DNA of 64,000 nt from Callaeas wilsoni (lineage: Eukaryota > Chordata > Aves > Passeriformes > Callaeidae). The notes beneath the pieces were generated by a model, which worked only from the letters and a program-made list of their open reading frames with translations, had not been told where the DNA came from and did not search any database. This document shows, piece by piece, positions 49,310 to 61,437 of the stretch (position 1 is the first letter of the stretch; every line of letters begins with the position of its first letter). The position numbers and the translations under genes are program-made. Where the stretch lies: NCBI GenBank assembly GCA_013398955.1, contig VWPU01009708.1:186001-250000 (forward strand), in the 5' to 3' direction.

Positions 49310-49385
49310 GGATTAAATTCTGTCTCCTCTTGAATTTACTGGAATCCTTTTTTTTTCACTTCAATGGGAGAAGGACTAGGCCAAT
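49310..49385 (+). repeat. Possible ancient amniote repeat fragment
   Basis: Contains AATTCTGTCTCC, ACTTCAATGGGAGAAGGAC and a following AGGCCAAT, in the arrangement of old amniote repeat motifs like that at 371-440. Highly diverged; family not named. Confidence 0.3.
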
Positions 49386-50162
49386 GAAGAAAATCATATC
49401 CTAAGGCACAGCGAGATCAAAAGATTCTAACACTGTGAAAATTAACGTATTACTAAAATTACTGGAGAGTTCAAAATCAGCTTCTGGTTGATTTGCAGGG
49501 TAAAGGTAGTTATAGGGTAACGCATCCTAATGTTTGCAACTAAGGAGAATAAGCAGACAATAATTTTAAGGCAGAACATGCCATGCACGTAACCACCTTG
49601 TCTGAATTCAACCATGCCTGCACAATACACTGCCACCAAAGTGAATAAGATGAAACTTGAAGTCACTGGGACATTATGACTGTTCTAGTGGAGCAATATG
49701 TGTCCCCTTCCATTAGCACTTGCCACAGCAGAAAGAGGCAAAAGCCTTACGGCATATTCTTAAAGATACTCCATAAAATTGACTCCAATTAGTTTTATCC
49801 CTTCTTAGCAAAAAAAGAGAAGAAGAGCAAAAGTAGTCAGGAGGTTGGGTTTTCTCCCCTCTAGTGTCACAGCATTGTTCAGTGCTGGTTTTCTAACCAC
49901 CAGCTGGTGGCATCAAAATAAATAAAGTGTCACTAGCTATGGCCCTGAGTATGTCAGGTGGAGGACTGCCACCCTTCTCCACCCAGACAATATGCACTTA
50001 CTGATGAAGGGACAAGGTGCACTGCAGGACTGAGGATAAAAATGCTGTAGTACAACAAATTCATCCCACTGGTTCTCCATTTTCGATCACAGCCTCTGTT
50101 TTGCTCCCCACCTCTAAAATCTACAGGGCAGGCATGCCCAAAAGGAAGTAATTTAAACATTA

Positions 50163-50245
50163 TTAGAGTGGTGGACTTAGCAGTGCTGGGTGGACTCAAT
50201 GATCTTAAGCGTTTTTTCCAACCTGAATGATTCTAGTTTCCTGTG
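50163..50245 (+). mobile_element. CR1 LINE, extreme 3' end
   Basis: Only the last ~80 bp of a CR1 copy remain: GTGGTGGACTTAGCAGTG, GGTGGACTCAATGATCTTAA, TTCCAACCTGAATGATTCTA. This matches the usual CR1 terminus, but the terminal ATTCTATG-type repeats have decayed to TTTCCTGTGATTATG. Severe 5' truncation is typical of the family. Confidence 0.88.
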
Positions 50246-50249
50246 ATTA

Positions 50250-53200
50250 TGAATGTCACGCCATATAACTGCTTCTAACTAGAAAAAAAAATCTATTCTA
50301 AATACTCCAGGATATGCTCTGGTTTTCATTTGATAAAACTTGTAGAAAAGAATTTATGATATTAATCCAGTTTTCAGTAGAAAGATTTGCATATCATCAC
50401 CAGTAACTTCTTCTCAAATCACCATAAAATGAAAAGGTCTGGAGAACAATCTATTTTCATGATTAGAGGTCAAAGCTGAACTTATAAGTGAGAATGCCTG
50501 TGTGTCTCTGTAGGAGGAACAAGAGAATGCAGAGTATACTTTGCTGCTTGCTCGTGCTGTATCTGGCCTTTAAAAAAATGACTTGTTCTAATTCACAGTG
50601 AAGTCAACAACTCCCATTGCCTTAAATAATTAATCTAGTCCAGGAAATAATTTCAGAACTTTTCAGCACCACTAAATTAATTCAAGAAGATGAAGAAAGA
50701 AGATAGATTACTCAAGAAAAATATTAAAAGTAAATTCCATCTTCTGGTTTCAATATGAATGCATAAGATGCTAGCCTGTGACTTTAAAACACTGACTACG
50801 GTTCCCTGGGCTCTTTAACTTAACACTTTTAAAGGAGGAACAGAAATTTTCAATACATCAACTATGAGCTGGGGCAGTTTCTTCAAGAAAAGCACATCTA
50901 CAGCACATGGATTGTAATCCCGTAGGGAAGAGACTGCGTCACCTCACCATCAAAGGCTCTTAACCACGAGGCTGTTGTGTAAACTGGAGTAGTGTCACCG
51001 TCCTCTCCTTCTCCACATGTTTTTCTCATGAGTGCTGAGGCTGTCGCTGCACTCCACACGGACCTGATTCCAACAGATAAACCCTGGCTGAATCCTGGTA
51101 GGAGCCAGGCCACAGAGGGAATGCACAGCAGCAGATTGCTCTTCCATCACAGAGCAGAAGTCACTCAGGACATGCATCACTTCGCGTGAACAAAAAAACT
51201 GTGCTTTCAGATGTGTCTGTAGGACTAGAAGGGCAGGTAAGAGGTTAGTCTTGGGTTTGGGCATCTAAATCTCCCCTCTGCCTGTTGAATTTTTCAGGCC
51301 AGAGCTGAGTTTTCCCCATGAGGAATGGAGACAATGGAGACACTACGATTTCCCAACGTAACAAAAGTGACACAAAGACATGCCGAAACCACTCCAAAAT
51401 CCTGAAGTCCTCACAAGCAAACAGGTGTTAAATTTACGTCAGAGAGAGAAATAAACTTTAAGGGTGCACATCCCTGTTTCTGTGTGAACCTCCATGAACT
51501 TCCCCCTTGGATTATGCCTTTCTAGCTGTGTTTACAGGAAGCTGAAAAATGATTGTATGGAAGAATACTACGGAAGAGTACGATTTCTTAAGGGTTTCAG
51601 TTTGCAGATATTATAATGGATAGCTTAACAGATATTTTAATGCCTCTCTGACTAATGCTGTATTTCCTAGTAAATGTATAAATATATCATTGTTAAATAA
51701 ACAGTCCTCTAACTTCTTGTAATTACACACAGCTGCAAAAACCTGCTTGCTCAAATGTCAGGAAGCAACATAGAACTTTTTGCCTTTTCAGATTTTCCCA
51801 TAACCTCAGGCAATTTATCCTGAAGCTTAAGATGGCATGTATATTTTGTTTCTTTTTTAATAATTAGAAAGCAATTGCTATTTTTAAGCTTTTATGGTGC
51901 ATTCACTAAAAATATGCTTGTGCTTTGGTCTTTCCTCGGAGATCTTTGACTAGGCAAAGCTTTCACAAAGATTTTATTTAAAGCAAAAATGGTTGGAGGT
52001 CAAGGCTGACAATCACAGGTGTCAGCTTCCCATGATATCCACAAGCACATTATCTGCAAACAACTCTGCTATGCTTTACCAATTTAAATCGTTGTGCTGC
52101 CTAAAGTGTCTGAAACGTATTGAGTTTCCAATGAAAGAAACCAAGTAGGGTCATAAACCCACAGAAGCAATTTAGAATGAAAGATGGCCCTAAATTAAAT
52201 CCTTGATCCAGACTGCAGCTGAAATTCGGATCCAAACCTGTTCACTCAGAAACTAGTGATGAGAGCCATACAAATATTTTAATACATCTAAAATATTGCT
52301 ATACATAACTTCTTGTCTGGCTTCTTTCCTTGGAATGAATGAAATCAGAGCCCCAAGTTCAAGCTCTCTATAAAATCTGGGAAATGTTTTATCCATCTCC
52401 AGCCTCTGACAGCATTACCCCCCATCTGAATTTTATGCCAAATAAGAAGTAAAACTTCTGTTTTCCAAGCAGTCCAAGGTTTAAACACTCCAATGTCTTG
52501 AAAGGAAAAGCAAACAAAGGAAAACCAAAGACCATAGTCAAAACCCCACTTCCTCAAACTCACTTCAGTGTGTTAGAAGAGTTGCTGCTTATCTATTTTT
52601 TGAGTAAGACTAAATGAAAGTTTTATTTCTTACTACTCTGCAGGATAGATTCCATTATTTAAAAGGGGTTCATTTCATTAAATTCTGATAGTTCATTTAT
52701 AAGCACAAAATTTCAGAATAACGAAATCTAAAGACAAATATAAGCTCTCATCTGTTTTAGATAAGATGGTCTCTGGGCCAAAAGGAGAAAGCTATAAATA
52801 TTTTCAAGTTTAGTTAAGCTGTAGAGTTTTAATCTCACCTGATTAGGGCAAAGCTGGGAATTTTGTCTCAGAAGATACTCACATTTTAACTACACAAACT
52901 TGTCATTGCTTATTTCCAAACTAACTTCTCTGCCACAGAAATGCAGGTCAGACCTGGGAGGGATCTGAAGGGAAAAGCGAACAGGAAGAAAAGCCTGTGG
53001 GACTGCTTAAGACTCTAATCCTGGAGCATCCTCTTTCACTGCCTCCAAAAGTTCATGCATAATGCTCTCTCTGCACAGCCCAAGAGGATATGGCTGACAA
53101 ATTCCAGGTGCAATGAAAACCTTTGGAAAGCATCTCAAAAAAGCAAATGCTTCCACAAACTCTGATTCTTGACCTCGGTCTTCCCTTGAGAAAGCTGAGC

Positions 53201-56200
53201 AATCACGGTAAGTACCTAACAAAAATTAATTAGGATTCATTCTCCTTGTGTAAATAATGAGCAATAGGAAAATTACAATGATTTCCAGCAGCTGAAGTAC
53301 ATTTTGATCACAGGGGTTTTCTGTAATAGATAAGCCAGGCACTGTTTTTGTCAGATGCATGGATTTCAGTGGCTGAAACAAGTTCCAGCTTGTAATATTC
53401 AGCAATATATTTCAACAAAATTCTTTCCTCACTTTGTATTTTGTTTTCAAGAGAAAGCTGAACAGCACCCTTGTGCTAATATCCAGATTGTCAAATAGAG
53501 TTTTAAATAGAACAGGGGAGCTGGATTCTAAAGCAGATGGGAGTCAACATAATTGTGAGAGAAGGAGGTTGACATTCATGTTTCCTGACACACACATACG
53601 AGGGCAGACTGCAGCATTCTGCTCCTGCTGAAGAGCTGGGATTGGGGCCAGGGAGCTGCAAGAGTCAGGTTGAGAGGACGGACAGGCAAAATGATGCCGC
53701 GCAAGGGGAATATTGCGTGCCTTCCATGATCTGCTGCGAACACAGGAACAACGCTACTTCATTGCTATTTTTCACCAGAAAAGGGATCTGGGCTTCTCTC
53801 CTCAGATGCTGAACTTTTAGTTTTTCCTCCCTGCTTATCAAAGCTCCGGGGACCCAGGACTGCCTACAGTTAGTGAAAGGTCTGCTATTTGCAATCCAGC
53901 AGTAACAGGATTTGAAGCTCAATGTATTAATGAGTCTGGTGAAATACAGAACATTTTAACAATGAAAGCCCAGGTTCTTTTCCTTCATTCATTATTTTAA
54001 TCACAACCTTGATTTTTAATCACAACCTCAACAAGCTTGAACAAGCTGGAGAAAAGGCTAAGGTTTCCCTGTTCCAGGACCAGTGTTTCAGTCCCAATTG
54101 CAGAAAATAACATCAGAGCCATGATGGGTTTCTGTGGATATCCATGCCAGCCATCTCATCAAGGCAGGATGAAAATGAGCTACTTTAAAAGCCTATTTTG
54201 TTCAGATGCGGCTTGCCTCAGGAAACAATTTATTGGGCAGAAAGTTCCTGCAGCTAACACGGCCTGCAGCGTTCAGAAACCAACCCTGACACACTTCCCT
54301 TAACCAGGGACTCCCGGAGGAACTTTTCTACCATCACACTTCTTGCCATCTGCCTCACGCTCACATGAGCGATGCATGCCCCTCATCAACCAAAACCTCT
54401 CTCTGTGCTCACAGGCTTTATGAGGACCAGATGTTCTTGGGTCTCACTAGACCTCAGCCACACGGGCACAGCAGGAGTGTTCTAATTAGGCATAAACAGG
54501 TCTCATCTTCCCTTCAACAGCCATCCATCTTATGAGCAACCGGTACATTCACACACCTTAAAACTTTCAACCGGCTACTCAACTTGCTTTGGAGTCAAGA
54601 AGAAGGTGGTGTATATGTCGTGATGTCCCTCCTAAGAGTGTCTGACCTTTAGGATACATGCCAAGACCCCAAACACACACCTTTGGCTCAGACCTACCCT
54701 TTTCTCTGTTAAAGCAATGCAGGTGTACATCAGCTTCTCCCAGTTCAGTTTGGAGCTAGATCACCTTTTTAAAGTTTTATCTCAGCATTGTCTTTCTATG
54801 AATGCTACAAACAAATGGAATTCATCCTCAGAGCACACACAGGGGGATGTGGCATTGCTGTGTATTCCAGCAGGCCTGGACAAAGGCAGACAAAAGTTCT
54901 ATCAACTATCACTGAGGAAATAAGCAAGCTGTTCCTGCACAGCTCTATGTTTTATACGGAGCAGGGCTCTAGGCACTCCCAGCAGTTTACTGGATCAGAG
55001 ATTTTGATGTACCTTATCACTGCTGCTGCACCTCTGGTTGCCAGTTGTGGCACTGAATTATTTCTGCTATGGTAGGATGACCTGGAGAGTGCAACTTTCC
55101 CCTGAGCCGGGCAGTGCTTGACACTGCTTATTCAAATTTTATTATTTTCAAGATGACTTGCCATAACCCACTTCCATTTGAAGAGGTCCCTGAACTCCAC
55201 TAGAAGCCTTAACAAGTGCAGACCTCAGCATTTCAGGTGAGGCAGGCTGCCATGAGTGCATAAACATAAACTGATCCCCTTCCACAGGGTCATCTTAACC
55301 AAAATAATTTTGTTGAAGCACTGCCTTATTTAAAATGCTAATTATATCACTTCAGCTGCACTGAGAGTGTAAGAACCTGAGGGAGAAATGAATGCCCAGT
55401 CAATTCCCTATCACAAATAAGCTTGTTTTAAGAGTATGCCAACTGCCTAAGCTGCCAGGAACAGCTCTGGAAATGCATCAGCAACCAGCCATGGGAGCAG
55501 TCTGGTCCCATGCAGCAGTCACATACTCTCCACTAAGTTGAGTCAAGTTATGTCAAGAGCCACAACTTGCTGCTAAGAAATCTTTAATTGTTCTAACTTT
55601 ACGTGTTCTGCTCGATTTTTACGCTGTGGAGAAACAGAACATAAGCTGCCTAAGAGGACAGAAAACCTTGTTTAAATTTCAGAGCACCTGAGGACAGAGA
55701 GAACAGGACAACTGCTCTCCTGCATTAGCCTGATCAGCTGACTGCAGAACTCAGGCTGTCCTGCCATTCCCTCCTGACATTCAAACTCATCACAACTCTT
55801 GGCACATGGTACACACCATAGGTATCTGCAAACCAAACCATCTGTCAGCAGGTACAATCCCTGATTTTCCTCTCTGGAATGGATTTTCAACAATCTTCCA
55901 ATATACTTCATTCCCTTATCAAGTGAATAGAACCTGGAAACCAGATAGGCAATGGATTGAATAGATCTTGATTTTGAAAAATGAATCGCACCTTGGTTTA
56001 CTATTGCATCCCATCTCTCCTAGGCATTTATTCCATTGCTTTTACTGTTCTGGTATTATTTATTTTGGGAAAAGTACAAAGAAAGGCATAAAAACAGAAC
56101 AGCAAAGCCTGCTAAACCCACTTCCAACAGGTGTAAATGCCTGGATGAAATTTAAGGAACTGAAGAATTAGGACTGGAGTGCTCAAGTCCTGAATAAAAC

Positions 56201-58374
56201 AGGAACCAGAGCTGGCTGGATGATGTTCCAGTGCTACATTTTTCCACTGGGAAATGACTTACTGAAACATTCCCTTGGAATGAACCAGTTCAAAGAGAGA
56301 TCAGCTTGAAAGCAGACTCCTTCCTTACCCTTCCTCCCCAAAGTCTTCCTCACCATGGGACAGGGAGCTGAAAGCCTGTAAGCAGCCACAGACCTGCCTT
56401 CGGCTTTGCCATAGGTTGGCTTCACCAGTGCTGCCTCCCAAAGTGATCCGGGACCCCGGGCTTCCCTGTGGATCAGCCCAGGCTCTGCCAGATGCCTTGG
56501 CAGAAGGCTGTGGACATGGTGATCCCCAAAGAAGGAGCTTCCCCACATGCCTTCTCCTTTGCCCTTTATTCCCAAAGGTAGGGGGGTGGCTGCAGGATGT
56601 CTTCAAAACCAGACAGTAATCTTAGCTGCATGCAGGTGCAATTTCAAAACCTCTGAATTATTATCAAAACAGAAAATTCCATTGCTCGACTCCAATGGGA
56701 AAAAAGAAGCCCAAGCCCCTTGCTCTGTCACAGACATGGAGGTATCATATCAAATTTTCAAGTTATGAGTACACAGGAAATAACTTATCCTGTAGAAGCT
56801 CCACAACTGGGAAGATTTCTTACGTGTTGCAAGCCATATTTCAACCATGGCAAGAAGAGAGGTGCAAAGTCAGAGCATGGCATATAGGACACAGGCTATT
56901 TGCCTGCTCATGGCTTAGCAGTTGTGGATTTTCATCAGTGACCTGATGCTCAGCCTACTGAAATCCTCTCTAGCAGGATGAGAGTCAGTGCTGCTTGAGC
57001 TTTTAAGATGTGGTGAGAAAGCAGGACACAAAACACCAAAATCATTCAGCCTTCTGTAGGTGGGGCTGGAGGAGTGACCCTGAACTTAAAAAAAAATCAC
57101 TTGTCAAGTGAAAAAGGCTTCTGTTGTGTTAATTCAAACCCTGCAGGTAATTTCCAGCAGCCTGAATTCCATGTCAAGGCTAGAGGAGCTTGCATAAATG
57201 ATCCTCCTATAAGAGAGATCAGAATAAACATCATTCAGAGAACTTATGCATTTATGATTGGAAAGAAGCCTGTTTGTTAACTGATGAACTGAATCCTGTG
57301 TCAGGTCATGTTTTGAAATAAGATACGGAAAAACAGTAAAGCAGACTTAGCAACCCTAGGGTAAAACTCTCCTAAAATCTCAAAGCAAAAAGGAAAAAAA
57401 TTTATGGAAGTAACTTAGGCTAGGGTTAGTGCATGGTAAGGACAAGTTTTTGTAGTATGTTTTCCTTCCATGTTAAAGTAATCACCTGCTAATTAGCTCA
57501 TGTGATGGGCTATTACCATCATGTATGTCCACATCCCAGATTTATAGCTGGCAAAGAATTCTTCCTTCTCCTGTAACACTCGGAAAGTTGTATAAACACT
57601 CACTAATATGAATCCAGTACTGAAAGGGAGTCCTGGATAATGAGAGGGGCTTGGAGACAAAAAAGTGCTTGCTTTGAATGATGTTTGGGGAGAAGAAAAT
57701 ACTCTCAAGCAAGCAAGAAATCCAAGAAATGAATCTGCTCCAGAGTCTCTGGAAATATTCTTCCCTCTTCCTGCTGGAGACTTGGCTAACAGAAATGACA
57801 AAGATTGGGCTTCACGTGCAAGACACAGAACAGATTATTCCATGATAAGAAATTGCAGCAGTTGAGGACCTTGTGGAGAGAGATAAAGCAAGAAAGCAGC
57901 AGAGCTGAGATCTTAAAACCAAACACCTAAACTTTCGAAAATCTTTCTGTGGTTATTGTTATTGCTTCGAATTAGGAGCGGAGGATGGAAACTGTGGCCC
58001 AATTCTGGATGTTACTGGAAAAGAAACAGTGAACTCATGCTAAGGTTGCAGAGGAGGATACATGCATTTTATTCTTTAATTTTGTATGGATTCAGTTTTT
58101 GGATTTACCAAACAGAGTTTACATTCGCCTAATAAAAATTGTTTCCTATCTGTGCGCATGAGGCCCCGAGGAGGATGTGCTTATTTATTTCACGTTTCTG
58201 TGCAAGAGCTCAGCCTGATTTAGAACACACATGGGAGGCAGCCTACATATTTTGATTCTGACCATTTTTGCTGTCATTAACCACCTGAAAACTTGTAATT
58301 ACAATGACAGACATCTGTCCAAATCAGATGCTATTTCCTTTCAGGAAGTTGTCCTACCACCAGAGGGAATACAT
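50250..58374. other. Gene-free stretch
   Basis: Mostly unique sequence. It includes a 15-bp direct repeat TTTTAATCACAACCT at 53995 and 54014, and a GC-richer patch at about 56300-56620 with overlapping frames (to 113 codons, minus strand) that lack any recognisable domain. TATAAATATATC followed by AATAAACAG at 51678-51702 is LTR-like but lacks convincing ends. I see no gene. Confidence 0.6.
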
Positions 58375-58869
58375 CTAAGTCAACTGGAAACACGCCCGCA
58401 CAATTGCCTATCGGCCCAGACAGGACCCAACGTCATCGTCCTACCCCATCCCTGTGGACTGCTGTAGTAGTAAGGAGCATCAGTACATTGCTTTTGCATC
58501 TTTCCCAGTCTTGCTGGAGCCTTGCCTTCTCTCTGGGTCCAAGGGAGCTGTAAAACCGAGTTCCAAGTGGGAAGACACCACAATGCAGGGCGGAGACACC
58601 CAGGGTGGCTCCCCGCGTGAGCTGACGTGGGAAGCAGAAGCTGGGCTGACGCACGGTCAACATCTCTGCTTGGAATTGGAATTCTGTATGGAACACTCAC
58701 CTGAGCTGCTGGTGGTACCTCCGTGTCTCTGTGCTGTACTGCCTTGCTTTGTATGGACATGTGTAGAAGAATTCTTAGAGCAGAATGGACACGGTCTGTG
58801 TCTGAACGCAGTGAACAAGCCAGCCTTAGCAGGGCCTGCTTGCCCTGAGTGCTGAGATTAACATGACGT
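58375..58869. other. GC- and CpG-richer block beside the candidate LTR
   Basis: This block has the longest frame in the window (minus strand, 58380-58979, 199 codons) and an overlapping plus-strand frame (58454-58855, 133 codons). Neither has a recognisable domain or plausible codon context, and they occupy the same DNA. CpGs are denser than in flanking sequence, which fits a fairly recent insertion that includes or neighbours the LTR-like sequence starting near 58875. I cannot tell whether the block is part of that element, for example a longer U3. Confidence 0.4.
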
Positions 58870-59206
58870 AGTGCTGAGAGTGTCCTTGAGGTGTCCATGA
58901 GAAAAAAGGGAGGTTTATTGGGATGCGATAACCGCAAGCTGGGAGGAGGGAGGACGCTTGTTTGCCGTATGTTATCCAATTAGTAGACAGTAGACGGGCT
59001 TGATTTTACCTAAGTATCCAATCCTAGAGTTAGTTACAATGCGTGGACAACGGATGACTAGTTGGAAATGCTACATAATCCTGCTGGATTTGAACAATAA
59101 AGGAGAACACTATCTAACTGTATCGGTGTTTGGCGTTACTCGGCTCCCATTCTCAGTGGAGGTCCCTGCTTCGGACATGGAAAAGGGGAAACCACCCTTC
59201 AAGTGC
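58870..59206 (+). mobile_element. Candidate solo LTR (less certain)
   Basis: Features expected of an LTR occur in order: two CCAAT boxes (58976-58980 and 59018-59022), then AATAAA at 59096-59101, then about 100 bp ending in CTTCA, as R/U5 of alpharetrovirus-like LTRs does. Taking TG at 58875 as start and CA at 59200-59201 as end gives 327 bp flanked by the 5-bp repeat AGTGC (58870-58874 and 59202-59206). The ends share only TGA/TCA, no TATA box is obvious, and a 5-bp match could be chance. An alternative end is CTCA at 59155. CpG density is raised, suggesting youth. No retroviral coding sequence was recognised next to it. Confidence 0.4.
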
Positions 59207-60304
59207 TGTCTTACGAGACAGAGGGTTCAAATGGCATTTCCACCCTCCCGCTGGCCTTTGAGTGGAGATGTCTGTGGAGCAGGAGAGCGTGTCCTTGAAG
59301 AAGAGATTCCCTCAGGACATGAGATGAAGCCCAGTTTTCCTGCCCTTAGAAATCCCTCTCATAAGGTATCATCTCACAGGTCGGAAGCGCTGGCAGCTGG
59401 TGGTGAATAAGTCATACCTCATAATCTCTTTAATACAACCTTGCTCCTACCTCCTAATAAATGAAAACACTACCTTTCCTGTAATAAGAAATGCATGAAA
59501 GTGTGCCATTCATAAAAAGATTCAATTAAACATATGAAGCATATCCTGCTGTGACCCACATCTCAGTAACAATGTGATCTTTCTTTCGTGGTAGTGGGAC
59601 TTGTTCAGGCCACTTTTGGTTTTGATTTTTTTATTCTGTTTTTCTATTTAAAACATACAATTCATCTCATTCAGAAAACCTGTTCAAACCTTTAGGATTA
59701 ATTTTGCAAACATAAAATAATTCTCCAGTGCAAAAGTAGTAAATACAACTATTTATTTGAATAGAAGCTGCCAAATCATATTTTTTTCTCCCTGAAGCAG
59801 AAAAATAAAATCCTTTTTCTTGTTCTTAATGGAAAATATAGAGGAGTTTTGCTATAGGCCAATTAGATCAAAAGGAATAATGGGGAAATGGTTCACGAGA
59901 GGCAGATCATTCTTCCCCAGGCTTTTATCTTCTAAATAATTATATTCAGGTCTGAATGTAAAAGACTAAAATGTTAGTTTAAGAGCTGATTTTGCAGAAG
60001 TATTTTAAACACCTTTTGCAGTCTTTGATTTCAACTGTCTGAGGCTGGAAAGTGAGCAAATGAAGGAAATTATTCACCCCAACGAGGGAGTGCAAAATCA
60101 TTACCTTGAGAGAAAAGTCCACAAATGTACCACCTCACCTTCATATTCATCTCTTGCACAGTTTGAAACCACAAAAGTAGTTATTGCACTGTCATGAAAT
60201 GTGTTATCCTAAGCAAATAGATTTCACTGAAAATACTCCATGCAATTACTGAACATTTATCTTTCTAATGCTTTGGCTGAAGAACAGGAGCATTTAATTA
60301 GGAA

Positions 60305-60390
60305 ATTAGATTGAATCCTGGCTCACTGAAGTCAATGGGAGTCTGCTACTCACTCCATTGGTTTAATCTTCAGATTTCAAAAGGGCTGCC
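60305..60390 (+). repeat. Ancient amniote interspersed-repeat fragment
   Basis: Contains GAATCCTGGCTCACTGAAG followed by GTCAATGGGAGTCTGC and then CTCCATTGGTTTAATC. This is the same type of motif as at 371-440, and better preserved here around GAAGTCAATGGGAGT. Family not named; age is likely pre-avian. Confidence 0.4.
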
Positions 60391-61389
60391 TGTCAGCTGA
60401 AACTTAAACAAGTCCTTCAGTGTGCTGCTGCAGCAGGTCTTTAACCTCCAGTCTCTCTATTAAGCATCCATTTTCTGTACGTAGAGGCAAAGTTCAGCTG
60501 TGCAGGATGCTGAGTTTCCTGGAAGGATGGTCAAAAATCTCTCACAGATGCTAAGACAAGTCTTACCACATCCCAACCTGCATTCAAAGAGAGAGCCAAG
60601 GGCTTCTGTCCTTGCACTGCAAATTTAGCACCAAAAAACCCCGCACTTGGGGGAAACAGTTTGAGATTAAAGCACAACAAAGCCTTAATGCCTGTGGGCA
60701 TATGATTACTTGATATGCCTACAACAAATATAAACTTTTACAGAAGTAAAGCATAGCTATTATGAAATATCTGATAGCATAAGTCTAGGTACTACTGGTG
60801 TTAAAAGGTGTAATAAAAATGGATCGATTTCTAACAAAACTAAACCAACATCATCATAAAACATGCCACAATATTATTAAAAATGCATTAAATAAGGCTT
60901 TTTAAAAAATCTATCAAAACTCATGGAAGTGACATTTCAGTGTACATAGCCTAAGGCTCAACAATAAAAAAAGGTGAATGGCAATTCAGTCTCAAACCAT
61001 TCTTACAATGCCATGCTGTGGACACTGGGTGTTGCAAGCACATCTCAGCATTACCTTATTAGTTTTGTCCAGTGTTGCTGTGAATGAAATGAAAAGGTTA
61101 GCACAAAAGGCTATGGCAAGGACCTATTACACATCTCAGTTGGACCAAGACACGTGAGAAATGCTTGCTGGAGTTTATTTTCAAAAAAATGAGCATTTAT
61201 AAAGTTAACGAGTGAGGTCTTGGAGAAAAATATCATTTATTGCCCCCACAGGTCTGGAAAAATCTGCTGGAGGCAGAGGCATTCCCCAGCACCAGTCCAC
61301 GGCTGAGAGTCTCCAAGAACATGACACCAAAGCAGTGATGTGCTGTTTGTGGGAGCACTGTGAGCTCTGAGCAGGTCAAGGGCTGCTCC

Positions 61390-61437
61390 CAGCAGGAAAA
61401 CACGTCCTGCCACCAGCAGGAAAACAGATCCTGCCAC
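61390..61437 (+). repeat. 24-bp tandem duplication
   Basis: CAGCAGGAAAACACGTCCTG plus CCAC is repeated directly with two differences (CACG against CAGA). Each unit contains the small inverted repeat CAGGA/TCCTG. Because 24 is a multiple of three, the duplication stays in frame in the open frames that cross it (eight-residue repeat), but nothing else marks those frames as coding. Confidence 0.8.

Larger units (their letters stand above)
42061..50162. other. Gene-free stretch with simple repeats
   Basis: No coding region is recognised. The frame at 45545-45994 (minus strand) is an artefact of the purine tract, giving runs of Phe. A GC-richer patch at about 46990-47200 has overlapping frames on one strand with no domain. 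The sequence near 48940-49000 has a TATATATA followed by AATAATAAA, as in an LTR, but I found no ends or target duplication. Confidence 0.6.

Noticed and set aside
51525..51735. LTR-like sequence with TATAAATATA and AATAAACAG, and a GCTG repeat at both ends
   Set aside because: Only a 4-bp flanking match, found after trying several borders, and weak terminal symmetry. Chance is a sufficient explanation.
58380..58979. Longest open frame in the window (minus strand, 199 codons)
   Set aside because: No recognisable domain, overlapped by a 133-codon frame on the other strand, and partly inside an LTR-like sequence. Raised GC content lowers stop frequency and explains it.
59215..59240. GGGTTCAAATGG, a B-box-like phrase suggesting a tRNA or SINE
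   Set aside because: No A box at the proper distance and no cloverleaf can be drawn.
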